Positions 1-9,802 of a stretch of 64,000 nt of DNA are shown here, piece after piece. The position numbers and the translations under genes were made by a program. How positions within the stretch are numbered: position 1 is the first letter of the stretch; each line of letters starts with the position of its first letter. The notes beneath the pieces were generated by a model. It saw only the letters and a program-made list of their open reading frames with translations, did no database searches and was not told where the DNA came from. This DNA is from Streptomyces parvulus. Lineage in GTDB: Bacteria; Actinomycetota; Actinomycetes; Streptomycetales; Streptomycetaceae. The stretch is from the NCBI RefSeq assembly GCF_014648855.1, contig NZ_BMRX01000020.1:1-64000 (forward strand). The letters are read 5' to 3'.

Positions 1-539
1 CGCAGCGGATGCCGGGCCAGGACCGCGTCCACCTCCGGCGTCAGCGCCGCCGCCAGCCGCGTGGCCACGGGCAGCGTGTCGTCCAGCAGGGTCTGCGAGG
101 CGGCCAGCAGCACGGCGCGCCCGGAGGTCCCCGGGACGCCGGCGGCCGCCCGCCGGTGCAGCTCCGCGCCCTCCTCGAGCACGAGGCCGGCGTCGATGCC
201 GGCCGGGATCTTGATGCGCGCGTGGTGCCGCCAGGTGGAGACGGGGTCGCTCCACGCCTCCACCCGGAACGTCCAGTCGCCCGGCGCGTCCGGGGTGACC
301 TCGGCGCCCCAGCGGTCGCTGCCCGGCGCCAGCTCCCGCATCGGCGTCCACGGTCCCGGCCTGCCCTCCGGGTCCTTGAGCACCACGTTGGCGGCGACCG
401 CGTCGTGCCCCTCCCGGAACACGGTGGCGGAGACCTCGAACGTCTCTCCCGTCACCGCCTTCGCCGGCCGCCTGCCGTGCTCCACCACCGGGTGGACGTC
501 CCGGACCGGGACACGTCCGATCCCCACGGTCGCCGTCAT
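1..539 (-). CDS. glgE: alpha-1,4-glucan:maltose-1-phosphate maltosyltransferase, N-terminal part (cut by window edge)
   Basis: Only the first 179 codons are inside the window; the gene continues to the left. GlgE (GH13_3) transfers maltosyl units from maltose-1-phosphate onto alpha-1,4-glucans in the cytoplasm, completing the TreS/Pep2/GlgE/GlgB route to storage glucan. What is visible is the N-terminal beta-sandwich domain, with the typical opening IGRVPVRDVHPVVEHGRRPAKA and the segments FREGHDAVAANV and WRHHARIKIPAGID that I recognise from actinobacterial GlgE. The ATG is preceded by GGAGGTGAG at a good distance, so the start is secure. The catalytic barrel is not visible. The glgX gene nearby on the opposite strand supports the glucan assignment. 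Identity is confident; completeness cannot be judged. Confidence 0.93.
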   Translation of the reverse strand, partial: MTATVGIGRVPVRDVHPVVEHGRRPAKAVTGETFEVSATVFREGHDAVAANVVLKDPEGRPGPWTPMRELAPGSDRWGAEVTPDAPGDWTFRVEAWSDPVSTWRHHARIKIPAGIDAGLVLEEGAELHRRAAAGVPGTSGRAVLLAASQTLLDDTLPVATRLAAALTPEVDAVLARHPL

Positions 540-590
540 CCGTTCTCACCTCCGCCGTGCTCGGGGCCGGGCGCGTGCCCGGCCGATGGG

Positions 591-863
591 TCAGGCCGCG
601 CCCGACGGGGTCATCGGCCCCGACGGCGCGAGTCGTTCCGGCTGTTCGTGCGCATGGGTGACCAGGTTCGTCCGCAGATACCTCTCGGCCGCGTCGGCGG
701 CCTCGCGCGCACACCGCTTCCCCATCAGCACGCAGAGGGTGTAGCCGGAGTCCTCGAAGGTGGTGCGGACCGTCACGTCCGAGGGGGACGCCAGCATCGA
801 GCGTTCCCAGGCGCGGTAATGCCGCAGCTGCCGGGCGACTTCGCTCTTCGCGGGGAGCAGCAT
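591..863 (-). CDS. DUF5133 family small protein
   Basis: This encodes a 90-residue soluble protein. It begins MLLPAKSEVARQLRHYRAWE and carries a central DSGYTLCVLMGKR segment, which I recognise from the Streptomyces DUF5133 family (30-120 aa, often near regulatory genes). It has no signal peptide, membrane segment or catalytic motif. The ATG is preceded by GGAAGGTGA. It lies 51 bp upstream of glgE on the same strand and could be co-transcribed with it. The 276 bp between it and the divergent gene at 1140 should contain both promoters. Function is unknown. Confidence 0.8.
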   Translation of the reverse strand: MLLPAKSEVARQLRHYRAWERSMLASPSDVTVRTTFEDSGYTLCVLMGKRCAREAADAAERYLRTNLVTHAHEQPERLAPSGPMTPSGAA

Positions 864-1139
864 GGCCGGTCACCTTCCGGACGGTCCGGTGATACGGACG
901 ATCGAGTTCTTCACACATGGTGCACGGGTGGTGACGCGCCGTCTTGTTGGATCTTCAACTTCTTTCGCGCGTCCGCTTTCGCCGGTTTCGCGGCGGTCGG
1001 GTGCTCGTGTTGCACGAATGGACTACCGATCCCACTCTGGAGTGACTCAGAAGCGATCAGCGCTCACGCTTCGTGATCGGGGAGCCCGTCCCCCAAGGGA
1101 CGGGAGGAGCGGGAGCCTTCGCGGTGAGGAGCCACGACG

Positions 1140-1642
1140 ATGAAGACCGCAGTGCCCTGCTACTACCACCTCGACGTGGAAGTGAGCCCGGAACGGGTCG
1201 GACAGGTCAGGCGCATCCTGGCCGCTCACCTCCGGTTCTGGAACCTGGAGAACCTCGTCGAGCCCGTCTGTTCGGGTGCCGAGATGCTGCTGCGCGCGAT
1301 CGACGAGCACGCGAGCGACAAGAACACGTCGATCGAGATGTGGTGGAACCGCCAGCACCTCATCACGGCCGTAGCGGGCAACGACCACGCCCTCCGCCCC
1401 GACCTGGACCTGCGCACCTGCCTCCAGCACCTCGCCGCGCACAGCGACGGCTGGGGCTGCTGCGCCACCGACACCGGAGCGAAGGTCATCTGGTTCTCCC
1501 GGCGCGCCCGGTCCGGCGAGCGCGTCCCGCTGGTGGCCACGTCACCGGAGCCGATCACCCAGGAGGGGCTGGAAGTGCCGCGCGAGATCATGCCCGTGGC
1601 CCGGCTCGCCCGCCCGGCCGCCGGCGTACTGGAGGAGGCCCG

Positions 1643-1646
<4 letters not shown>
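1140..1646 (+). CDS. pep a2-like protein, probable GHKL-type ATP-binding (anti-sigma-like) protein
   Basis: This 168-aa protein starts MKTAVPCYYHLDVEVSPERV and belongs to the Streptomyces group often annotated as pep a2. It resembles the compact HATPase_c fold of anti-sigma-factor serine kinases: an N-terminal strand-helix, a helix with GAEMLLRAIDEHASDKN in the place of the N-box, then strands leading to DNGWGC-like sequence (SDGWGCCATDTGAKVIWF). The usual glycine-rich ATP lid is weak, so nucleotide binding is an inference. It overlaps glgX by 4 bp (GTGA), so the two are translationally coupled, and in Streptomyces this gene group is associated with trehalose/glucan genes. The RBS is GAGGAGC just upstream of the ATG. 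Confidence 0.78.
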
Positions 1647-3790
<2,144 letters not shown>

Positions 3791-3792
3791 GG

Positions 3793-4596
3793 TCAGCCGT
3801 CGAAGCGGCGCGCGGTCACCGTGAACTGCGCGCCGTCGGCGTCCCGGAGCACCGCCTCGTCGGCGTCCAGCGAGAGCACGCCGCCGCCGTGCCGCTCCGC
3901 CGCCCGGACGCACGCGCCGACGTCGCGCACCGCGAAGTGGATCTGCCAGTGCGGCCGCAGGGACGGGTCGGGTGCCGCCCCCAGGGCCCCGGACTCGATG
4001 CGGGCCACCACGTCGCCCTGGTTGCGCAGGACGACCTCGTCGCCCTCGTACCCCACCTCGCAGCAGCCCTCGCCGGACCCCCAGTCGAAGATCTCGCCGT
4101 AGAAGATGGCCGCGTCGAACGCGTCCCGCGTGTGCAGGCGGATGAAGGCCGGACGCGACGTGCGCCAGGCGTCCCAGTCGGTGAACAGCTCGCCCTCCCA
4201 GATCCCGAAGGTCGCGCCGTCCCGGTCGGCCAGCAGCGCCGCCCGGCCCGGCGGCAGGGAGATCGGCCCGACCGCGGCCGTGCCACCGCGCTCCTGCGCC
4301 CGCGACACCGCCTCGTCCGCGCTGCGCACGGCGAAGTACGGCGTCCAGGCCACCGCCATCTGCCACATCGCGGCCACCGCGGCGATCCCCGCGACCGGCC
4401 TGCCGTCGGCCAGCGCGATGCGGAACGGATCACCCAGCTTGCCGGGCCGCCACCGCCAGCCCAGCACGGCGGTGTAGAACTCCTCGGTGGCCTGAAGATC
4501 ACGGCTGGTGAGGCTCACCCAGCAGGGCGCCCCGTACACGGAGTGCGTGTCGATCAGGCTCTCCCGGCCGGTGGGGAAGGTCATGTCGTGGTTCAT
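3793..4596 (-). CDS. VOC (glyoxalase/bleomycin-resistance) family protein, two-domain
   Basis: This 267-aa protein contains two vicinal-oxygen-chelate modules. The first is about residues 15-130 (APCWVSLTSRDLQATEEFY...GWRW), the second about 145-265 (ADRDGATFGIWEGELF, then FIRLHTRDAFDAAIFYGEIF). Streptomyces carry many such two-domain proteins, variously called glyoxalases or hydroxylases; the substrate cannot be deduced. I place the start at the ATG at 4596 (MNHDMTF); an alternative ATG lies four codons downstream. The open frame continues upstream to 4731 but that part does not look like VOC sequence. It is convergent with glgX. Confidence 0.85.
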   Translation of the reverse strand: MNHDMTFPTGRESLIDTHSVYGAPCWVSLTSRDLQATEEFYTAVLGWRWRPGKLGDPFRIALADGRPVAGIAAVAAMWQMAVAWTPYFAVRSADEAVSRAQERGGTAAVGPISLPPGRAALLADRDGATFGIWEGELFTDWDAWRTSRPAFIRLHTRDAFDAAIFYGEIFDWGSGEGCCEVGYEGDEVVLRNQGDVVARIESGALGAAPDPSLRPHWQIHFAVRDVGACVRAAERHGGGVLSLDADEAVLRDADGAQFTVTARRFDG

Positions 4597-4778
4597 GGCA
4601 GTCGCGTCCTGGTCTCGTCCACCGGCAGCCACCGGCTCCACACCAGTGTCCGGCCGGGAGTGCGGCGGGCGCCTGCCGAGTACCCCGGCGGCGACGCCGA
4701 AACGGTGGCGCGGCCGCCCCGTACGGCCCAACGGGACAGGCCGGCGGCCGCGCCGGCGACGGAGAGCGGGAGGTGACC

Positions 4779-5105
4779 ATGCCCACGGACCTGGACACGG
4801 AAGAGGACCGGATCGACCTGTTGCAGGAGCAGGTGCGGCAGCTCAAGGAGGCGGTGGTGTCGCACGCCGTCGTCGACCAGGCGATCGGTGTGGTCGTCGC
4901 CCTCGGCAGGGTGACGCCGGACGTCGGGTGGACCGTCCTGCGGGAGGTCTCCCAGCACACGAACATCAAGCTGCGCAGCGTGGCGGAGGTGATCGTCGCC
5001 TGGGGCGGCACCGGAGTGATGCCGCCGGAGATCGTGGCGACCCTGGAGGACCGCCTCGACCTGCACGGCCCCACCGAGATCGCCGGTCCGCCGCCCCGCC
5101 CCTGA
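4779..5105 (+). CDS. ANTAR domain protein
   Basis: This 108-aa protein is a stand-alone ANTAR RNA-binding domain with a short N-terminal coiled segment (about residues 10-25, RIDLLQEQVRQLKEAVV). The ANTAR core is VVDQAIGVVVALGRVTPDVG followed by WTVLREVSQHTNIKLRSVAE; the three-helix pattern with the final KLRSVAE is typical. ANTAR proteins bind paired hexaloop hairpins in nascent RNA and prevent transcription termination. No receiver or GAF domain is fused, so its input signal is unknown. The ATG is preceded by GGGAGGTGA; a GTG two codons upstream is less likely because it lies inside that RBS. A perfect hairpin straddles its stop codon. Confidence 0.88.
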   Translation: MPTDLDTEEDRIDLLQEQVRQLKEAVVSHAVVDQAIGVVVALGRVTPDVGWTVLREVSQHTNIKLRSVAEVIVAWGGTGVMPPEIVATLEDRLDLHGPTEIAGPPPRP

Positions 5106-5133
5106 ACGGCAGGGGCCCCGTGCCGTTCAGGGG
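5099..5133. terminator. bidirectional terminator between ANTAR and sigma factor genes
   Basis: A 13-bp perfect inverted repeat (CCCCTGAACGGCA and TGCCGTTCAGGGG) encloses a 9-nt GGGGCCCCG loop. The TGA of the ANTAR gene lies in the left arm. It separates two convergent genes and lacks a long T-run, as is usual in Streptomyces. Confidence 0.8.
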
Positions 5134-5143
5134 CGGCGGGGCC

Positions 5144-5935
5144 TCAGCGCGCCTCGGTGAGGATCTCCTCGCGGATCCGGTCGAAGCAGCCGGTGAGCAG
5201 CCGTGAGACGTGCATCTGCGAGATGCCGAGCTGCTGCGCGATGCGGCTCTGGGTCATCCCGCCGAAGAACCGCAGGTAGAGAATGGTGCGCTCGCGCTCG
5301 GGCAGCGCCTCGAGACAGGGCCGCACGGCCACCCGGTCCACCACCGCGTCGAAGGCCGGATCGGGGCCGCCGAGCGCGTCCCCCAGGGCGTATCCGTCGG
5401 TGCCGGGCATCTCCGCCTCCAGCGACAGGGCCGTGAAGCACTCCAGGGCCTCCATGCCGGTGCGGACCTCGACCACGGTCAGCTGCGCGTGCTCGGCGAT
5501 CTCGTCGACCGTCGGCGCCCGCCCCGGCGTCGTCTGCGCCAGCTCCTTCGCCGAGCGGCGCACCCGGTTGCGCAGGTCCTGGATCCGCCGGGGCACGTGC
5601 AGGGTCCACATGTGGTCGCGGAAGTGGCGCTTGATCTCGCCGGTCACCGTCGGTACGGCGTACGCCTCGAAGGCGTGGCCGCGTTCCGGGTCGTAGTGGT
5701 CCACGGCCTTGACCAGCCCGAGGGCCGCCACCTGGTAGAGATCCTCCAGGTTCTCGCCGCGGCCCCGGAAGCGCACGGCTATCCGCTCCGCCATCGGGAG
5801 CCAGCTGCGGATCAGTTCGTCCCGCAGCGCCTGGCGCTCGGGCCCCTCGGGCAACCCGGCGAGCCGGTCGAACGCCGCTGCGGTGTCGGGGGCGTCGTCG
5901 TGCGGATGGGGCTTGGTACGGCCGGCGACACGCAT
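5144..5935 (-). CDS. SigB/SigF-family RNA polymerase sigma factor
   Basis: This 263-aa group-3 sigma factor is of the type used for stress and differentiation genes in Streptomyces (SigB/F/G/H/I/K/L/M/N family). Region 2 spans about residues 45-115, with LPMAERIAVRFRGRGENLED, LYQVAALGLVKAVDHYDPER and FEAYAVPTVTGEIKRHFRD. Region 3 follows (VPRRIQDLRNRVRRS). Region 4 is near the C-terminus (LPERERTILYLRFFGGMTQS, then IAQQLGISQMHVSRLL). The ATG at 5935 (MRVAGRTKPHP) has GGGAGGTG upstream; the frame extends to 6037 but without family similarity. No cognate anti-sigma gene is adjacent, so activity control presumably acts in trans. The exact Sig letter cannot be given. Confidence 0.93.
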   Translation of the reverse strand: MRVAGRTKPHPHDDAPDTAAAFDRLAGLPEGPERQALRDELIRSWLPMAERIAVRFRGRGENLEDLYQVAALGLVKAVDHYDPERGHAFEAYAVPTVTGEIKRHFRDHMWTLHVPRRIQDLRNRVRRSAKELAQTTPGRAPTVDEIAEHAQLTVVEVRTGMEALECFTALSLEAEMPGTDGYALGDALGGPDPAFDAVVDRVAVRPCLEALPERERTILYLRFFGGMTQSRIAQQLGISQMHVSRLLTGCFDRIREEILTEAR

Positions 5936-6237
5936 CACGCGCACCTCCCTCGGCAGGGGTGCTGGCAAGTCCTCGTACATATGGATACTGAGCGCGATTG
6001 GGCCGAACGGCCACTCGAACGGCCGCGGGCCGGTCACCGGCGGGGCCGGCGGGCCGGAGAGTGATGTGCGGCACCCTCGGCGTGATCGTCCGGAACGGGC
6101 CTTCGGGGATCCTTCCTGGGCAGCGCTTGATCACCGATCACGGGCCACGAAATCCCTGGCCACAGCGCATTCCGCTCATTTGACAGTGCACTGAGCGCAC
6201 AGATAGGAAGCAGCGTCGAGAGGTCGAGAGGGGCACC
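5936..6237. other. 302-bp divergent intergenic region
   Basis: It separates the sigma factor gene (minus) from the hypothetical gene at 6238 (plus). Apart from a good candidate promoter at 6180-6209 for the rightward gene, I see no RNA gene or ORF with coding character. An obvious promoter for the sigma gene was not found. Confidence 0.6.
6180..6209 (+). promoter_or_regulatory. candidate promoter with a palindrome in its spacer
   Basis: TTGACA at 6180-6185 is followed after 18 nt by TAGGAA at 6204-6209, close to the vegetative Streptomyces consensus. The spacer holds an imperfect palindrome GTGCACTGAGCGCAC at 6186-6200, a plausible operator position. The start codon at 6238 is 28 nt downstream. 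Confidence 0.5.
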
Positions 6238-6762
6238 GTGTACGAGCCGAACGTGGTCGGGGACTGGCAGGAGTACGACGAGCACGCCGGCCTGCGGGTC
6301 CGCGTCCACCGTCTTGAGCCGGCCGAGCCGCCGCGTGGGCGCGACGACGCCGCCGAGGGACTGACGTACTTCCGGGTCCGGGTGACCGTCGAGAACCGGG
6401 GCCCGGGGCATCTCGGCATCCACCTGGAGGACGGCCAGGTCGACGTGCGGATCGGCCCCGACGGCGAGAGCGCCTTCCTCGACTGGCGCAACTCCCAGTT
6501 CATCGAGGGCTTCGACGTCTACCCGCTGCGCCGGGCCACCGCCGTGCTCTACGCGGCCGGCCCCGAGCCGAGCCTCGGGGTGGTGGACGTCCAGGTCCAG
6601 CTGCGGGTGGACGAGGAGTGGGCCGACCGCCGGCTGTGGAGCGGCGGCCTCGGGCCGGCCGACCCGGCCGCCGGGACGGCCCCGGGCGCGGTGCGCGAAG
6701 AGGGGCTGGCGCACCAGGTCAGCGCGTTCCTGCGGGAGCAGGCGGAGGAAGGCTCCGCCTGA
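6238..6762 (+). CDS. conserved hypothetical protein, beta-rich
   Basis: This 174-aa soluble protein starts MYEPNVVGDWQEYDEHAGLR. Residues 10-130 alternate short hydrophobic strands (LTYFRVRVTVENRG, LGVVDVQVQLRV), suggesting an immunoglobulin-like or beta-sandwich fold similar to extracellular DUF4352-type modules. There is no signal peptide, so it is probably cytoplasmic. I know of similar uncharacterised Streptomyces proteins but no function. It starts with GTG after a GAGAGGGG ribosome binding site and has its own candidate promoter. Confidence 0.75.
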   Translation: MYEPNVVGDWQEYDEHAGLRVRVHRLEPAEPPRGRDDAAEGLTYFRVRVTVENRGPGHLGIHLEDGQVDVRIGPDGESAFLDWRNSQFIEGFDVYPLRRATAVLYAAGPEPSLGVVDVQVQLRVDEEWADRRLWSGGLGPADPAAGTAPGAVREEGLAHQVSAFLREQAEEGSA

Positions 6763-6781
6763 TCCGCCGGGCGGCCGCGCG

Positions 6782-7717
6782 TCAGTGCGCGATGCCGTCG
6801 ATGATCTCGCGGGCGCCCTGCCGCAGCAGGGCCACGGCGACCGAGGTGCCCAGGGTGGCCGGGTCGAGGCGGCCCGCCCACTCGTGGGCGTTCAGCCGGG
6901 TCTTGCCGTCGGGGGTGAACACGCAGGCGCGCAGCGAGAGTTCGCCGCCGCGGTCCACGCGGGCGTAGCCGGCGATCGGGCTGTTGCAGTGGCCCTGGAG
7001 GACGTGCAGGAACATGCGCTCCGCCGTCGCCTCCCGGTGCGTGTCGGGATCGCCGAGGCCGCTGACCGCGTCGATGAGCGCGGTGTCGTCCGCTCGGCAC
7101 TGAAGGGCGAGGATCCCCGCGCCGATCGGCGGCATCATCGCCTCGGGGGAGAGGACCTCGCTGATCACGTCTTGGCGGCCGATGCGCTCCAGGCCGGAGA
7201 CCGCGAGCAGCAGCGCGTCCGCCTCGCCGGCGGCGAGCTTGGCCAGCCGCCGGTTGGCGTTGCCGCGGAACGGCACGCACCTCAGGTGCGGGTGGGTGGC
7301 GGCCAGTTGCGCGACGCGGCGCACCGAGGAGGTCCCGATCCGGGTGCCGGCCGGGAGTTCGTCCAGGGTGAGCCCCCGCGGGTGGACGAGGGCGTCCCTG
7401 ATGTCGTCCCGCTTCAGGAAGGCCGCGAAGACGGTGCCGGCGGGCAGCGGCCGGTCGGCGGGCACGTCCTTGACGCAGTGCACGGCGAGGTCGGCCTCGC
7501 CGGACAGCAGGGCGGCGTCCACCTCCTTGGTGAACGCGCCCTTGCCCTCCACCAGCGACAGGTCGCCGAGCCACTTGTCGCCGGTGGTCTTCACGGGCAC
7601 GACCTCGGTGCGGACACCGGGGTGGAGGGCCGCCAGTTCGCCCCGGACGCGCTCGACCTGGGCGAGGGCCATGGGGGAGTCGCGCGAGACGATGCGGATC
7701 AGTTCGGGGTCGGACAT
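6782..7717 (-). CDS. hemC: hydroxymethylbilane synthase (porphobilinogen deaminase)
   Basis: This 311-aa enzyme condenses four porphobilinogens to hydroxymethylbilane in tetrapyrrole synthesis. It shows the family blocks IRIVSRDSPMALAQVERVR, DLAVHCVKDVPAD, IGTSSVRRVAQL and FRGNANRRLAKL. Cys-244 in LQGHCNSPIAGYARV is the expected attachment site of the dipyrromethane cofactor. None of the usual hem neighbours (hemA, hemB, hemD) is present, so it is either a second copy or a displaced gene. The start at MSDPEL lacks a strong RBS. A strong terminator separates it from the upstream NPP1 gene, so it should have its own promoter in the short gap. Confidence 0.92.
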   Translation of the reverse strand: MSDPELIRIVSRDSPMALAQVERVRGELAALHPGVRTEVVPVKTTGDKWLGDLSLVEGKGAFTKEVDAALLSGEADLAVHCVKDVPADRPLPAGTVFAAFLKRDDIRDALVHPRGLTLDELPAGTRIGTSSVRRVAQLAATHPHLRCVPFRGNANRRLAKLAAGEADALLLAVSGLERIGRQDVISEVLSPEAMMPPIGAGILALQCRADDTALIDAVSGLGDPDTHREATAERMFLHVLQGHCNSPIAGYARVDRGGELSLRACVFTPDGKTRLNAHEWAGRLDPATLGTSVAVALLRQGAREIIDGIAH

Positions 7718-7743
7718 GCGGACACGATAGTGCCCACCGGTGC

Positions 7744-7774
7744 GGCCGGGCCGGGTGGTCGACCCGGCCCGGCC
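7744..7774 (-). terminator. terminator downstream of the NPP1 gene
   Basis: A perfect 13-bp GC-rich inverted repeat with a 5-nt loop (GGTCG), starting about 32 nt after the NPP1 stop codon and ahead of hemC on the same strand. Confidence 0.75.
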
Positions 7775-7806
7775 CGGGTGTCGTGCGTCTCTCGAGGCGG
7801 CCTGGC

Positions 7807-8583
7807 TCAGGCGTTCGGATCGAACGGGATTCCGGCGGGCTTGGCGGACGCCAGGTGGGAGGCGAAGCTGCCGTCCTTCAGGCCGAAGTTGGCGCTGCCG
7901 AAGTCGTGGGAGACCAACTTCTCCCGCACGCCCGCCGGATAGCCGTTCCATCCCACGAGCGCCGGGTACTGCCAGGTCCCCTTGTGGTTCTCCGGCGGCT
8001 CGTCGCCGGAGGTCGCCAGGCGGAAGCAGTGGGTACTGATGCCGTCCTTGTGGTAGACGATCTTCGGATGGGTGCCGTCGAAGCGGACCGCCGAACTCGC
8101 GTGCACGCTGAACGAGCCGTGGTTGGAGGTCGACACGTACTGCACCGCGCCGTCCCGCACCCACACCACCACGTGCTCCCAGTCGTGCCGGTGGCCGCCG
8201 AGGCTGCTGCCGGGCAGCGCCTGGTCCTTCTCGAAGTAGAGGCCGTACAGGTAGGCGCACCAGCCGTTGTTGCACTTGGAGCGCGCGTAGCCGTTGGTGT
8301 TGTCCAGGTCGGCGGCGTCCCGGCAGTTGCCGTTGAGCGCGCCGGTCGGGTTGAGCCCGCCGTTGACGGTGCCGTCGGCCGCGATGGCCGGCGTGGGGTA
8401 GCAGCCGTCGGTGTCGTAGTCGTAGGCCGGCTGGTACGTCCGCTCCGGGCCGTCCGCGTTGGCGGGCAGTCCGGGGGGCGGCGCGGCGAACGCGCTCGCG
8501 GGGAAGGCGACGACGAGGGCGAGGGCGCCGAGCGGCGCGGTGAGCCATCTGCGGCGACGGGGGGTGGCGGTACGCGAGGGCAT
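7807..8583 (-). CDS. secreted NPP1-family (Nep1-like, necrosis-inducing) protein
   Basis: This encodes a 258-aa precursor. Residues 1-33 form a classical signal peptide (RRRR, then LGALALVVAFPASAFA). The mature protein carries the family hallmark heptapeptide as GHRHDWEH. This acidic/histidine cluster binds a divalent metal and is required for activity in characterised NLPs, which lyse plant membranes by binding glycosyl-inositol-phosphorylceramides. Cysteines in CNNGWC and CYPTP may form disulfides. The ATG at 8583 has an AGAGGAG ribosome binding site; the frame extends upstream to 8664 without signal-like sequence. Toxicity of this particular protein is not demonstrable from sequence. Confidence 0.9.
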   Translation of the reverse strand: MPSRTATPRRRRWLTAPLGALALVVAFPASAFAAPPPGLPANADGPERTYQPAYDYDTDGCYPTPAIAADGTVNGGLNPTGALNGNCRDAADLDNTNGYARSKCNNGWCAYLYGLYFEKDQALPGSSLGGHRHDWEHVVVWVRDGAVQYVSTSNHGSFSVHASSAVRFDGTHPKIVYHKDGISTHCFRLATSGDEPPENHKGTWQYPALVGWNGYPAGVREKLVSHDFGSANFGLKDGSFASHLASAKPAGIPFDPNA

Positions 8584-8723
8584 CGCGTTCTCCTCTGCGG
8601 GCGCAGCCCAACGGCTGTGGGGGGAAGGGGCGTTCAGCGTCCCCTCTTTTCCCTCCCGCGCCAAGGGCCCCCGGGCGTCGACGCGATGAAGCGCGGCCCA
8701 AGGACTGATGTCCCGTCACGCGT

Positions 8724-9704
8724 TCATCCTCGGTCGTCCGGAATGTCGGCCGCCGAGTCCTCGGGTGCCAGGTCCGGACGGAGCCTTAGCCAGGACGGCT
8801 GGCGCAGCATGCCCTCGCGGGTGCGGGTGCTGTAGCGGACCTCGCCGACCAGCCGGGGGACCACCCAGCGGGCGCCCGGCACGGCCGGCACCGGGTCGAA
8901 GGGGCACGCGTCGGACGCCGCCGCCTTCAGCAGCGCCGCCAGTTCGGCGCGCTCGGCCGCGCTCCAGCCGGTGCCGACGCCGCCGACGTAGCGCAGCCGC
9001 CCCCCGGCGCGCTGGCCGACCAGGAGGGCGCCGGGCAGGCCGGTGATGTGCCCCTTGCCGGGCAGCCAGCCGCCGACCACGACGTCCTCGCTGCGCATGT
9101 TGCGGATCTTGATCCAGGCGCGGGAGCGGACCCCGGGTTCGTACACCGAGTCCAGCCGCTTGCACACCAGCCCCTCCAGGCCGTGCTCGCGGGTGGCCCG
9201 CAGGGCCTGGGCGCCGTGGCCGACCAGCGCGGCGGGGGTGGACCAGGACGGGCCGGCCAGGCCCAGGTCCGTGAGCAGCTCGCGGCGGCCGGTGTAGGGC
9301 AGGCGCAGCAGGGACCGGCCCGCCAGGTGCAGGGCGTCGAAGAGCACCAGGTGGACGGGGACCTTCGACGCCCGTTGCGCGGCGCGGGCCGGGGCGTGCG
9401 CGAGGCCCATCCGGGACTGGAGCAACTGGAAGTCGGCGCGGCCCTGTTGGTCCAGGGCCAGCACCTCGCCGTCCAACACGGCGGGGGTGGTGCCGAGCGC
9501 GTCGCCGAGCGCCGCCAGTTCGGGGTAGGCGCCGGTGATGTCGTGGCCGGAGCGGGCGCGCAGCAGCACGCTTCCGTCGCCGGGCAGGTAGGCCACCACC
9601 CGCTGGCCGTCCTGCTTGGTCTCGTAGGCCCAGCGTGCGTCCAGCGCGGCGGGCGGCAGGGTGCCCGGGGTGGCGAGCATCGGCGGGATCTGCGGCAGCT
9701 CCAC
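8724..9704 (-). CDS. ATP-dependent DNA ligase (LigD ligase-domain type)
   Basis: This 326-aa protein corresponds to the ligase domain of LigD alone. The adenylation motif I is YETKQDGQR with Lys-30 as the AMP acceptor. Further nucleotidyltransferase motifs are LDGEVLALD, LVLFDALHLAG, EGLVCKRLDS and RAWIKIRN. The OB-fold domain follows from about residue 215 (VVVGGWLPGKG, LRYVGGVGTGW). Such ligases seal breaks in bacterial non-homologous end joining. No polymerase or phosphoesterase domain is attached; a separate phosphoesterase-domain gene lies at 15528-16175. The start is a GTG directly before ELPQIPP. Confidence 0.92.
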   Translation of the reverse strand: MELPQIPPMLATPGTLPPAALDARWAYETKQDGQRVVAYLPGDGSVLLRARSGHDITGAYPELAALGDALGTTPAVLDGEVLALDQQGRADFQLLQSRMGLAHAPARAAQRASKVPVHLVLFDALHLAGRSLLRLPYTGRRELLTDLGLAGPSWSTPAALVGHGAQALRATREHGLEGLVCKRLDSVYEPGVRSRAWIKIRNMRSEDVVVGGWLPGKGHITGLPGALLVGQRAGGRLRYVGGVGTGWSAAERAELAALLKAAASDACPFDPVPAVPGARWVVPRLVGEVRYSTRTREGMLRQPSWLRLRPDLAPEDSAADIPDDRG

Positions 9705-9764
9705 GGGTCAGTTCTCGACGCGCGGGGCGGCCCGCACGCGCGTCGCCCGCCAGGTTCGCCTGAA

Positions 9765-9796
9765 CGGCGCCGGTCCCGCCCGGGGGACCGGCGCCG
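9765..9796 (-). terminator. terminator after the MFS efflux gene
   Basis: A 13-bp perfect stem (CGGCGCCGGTCCC paired with GGGACCGGCGCCG) around a 6-nt loop, 7 bp beyond the MFS stop codon and ahead of the ligase gene on the same strand. Confidence 0.75.
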
Positions 9797-9802
9797 GTCG
9801 CG

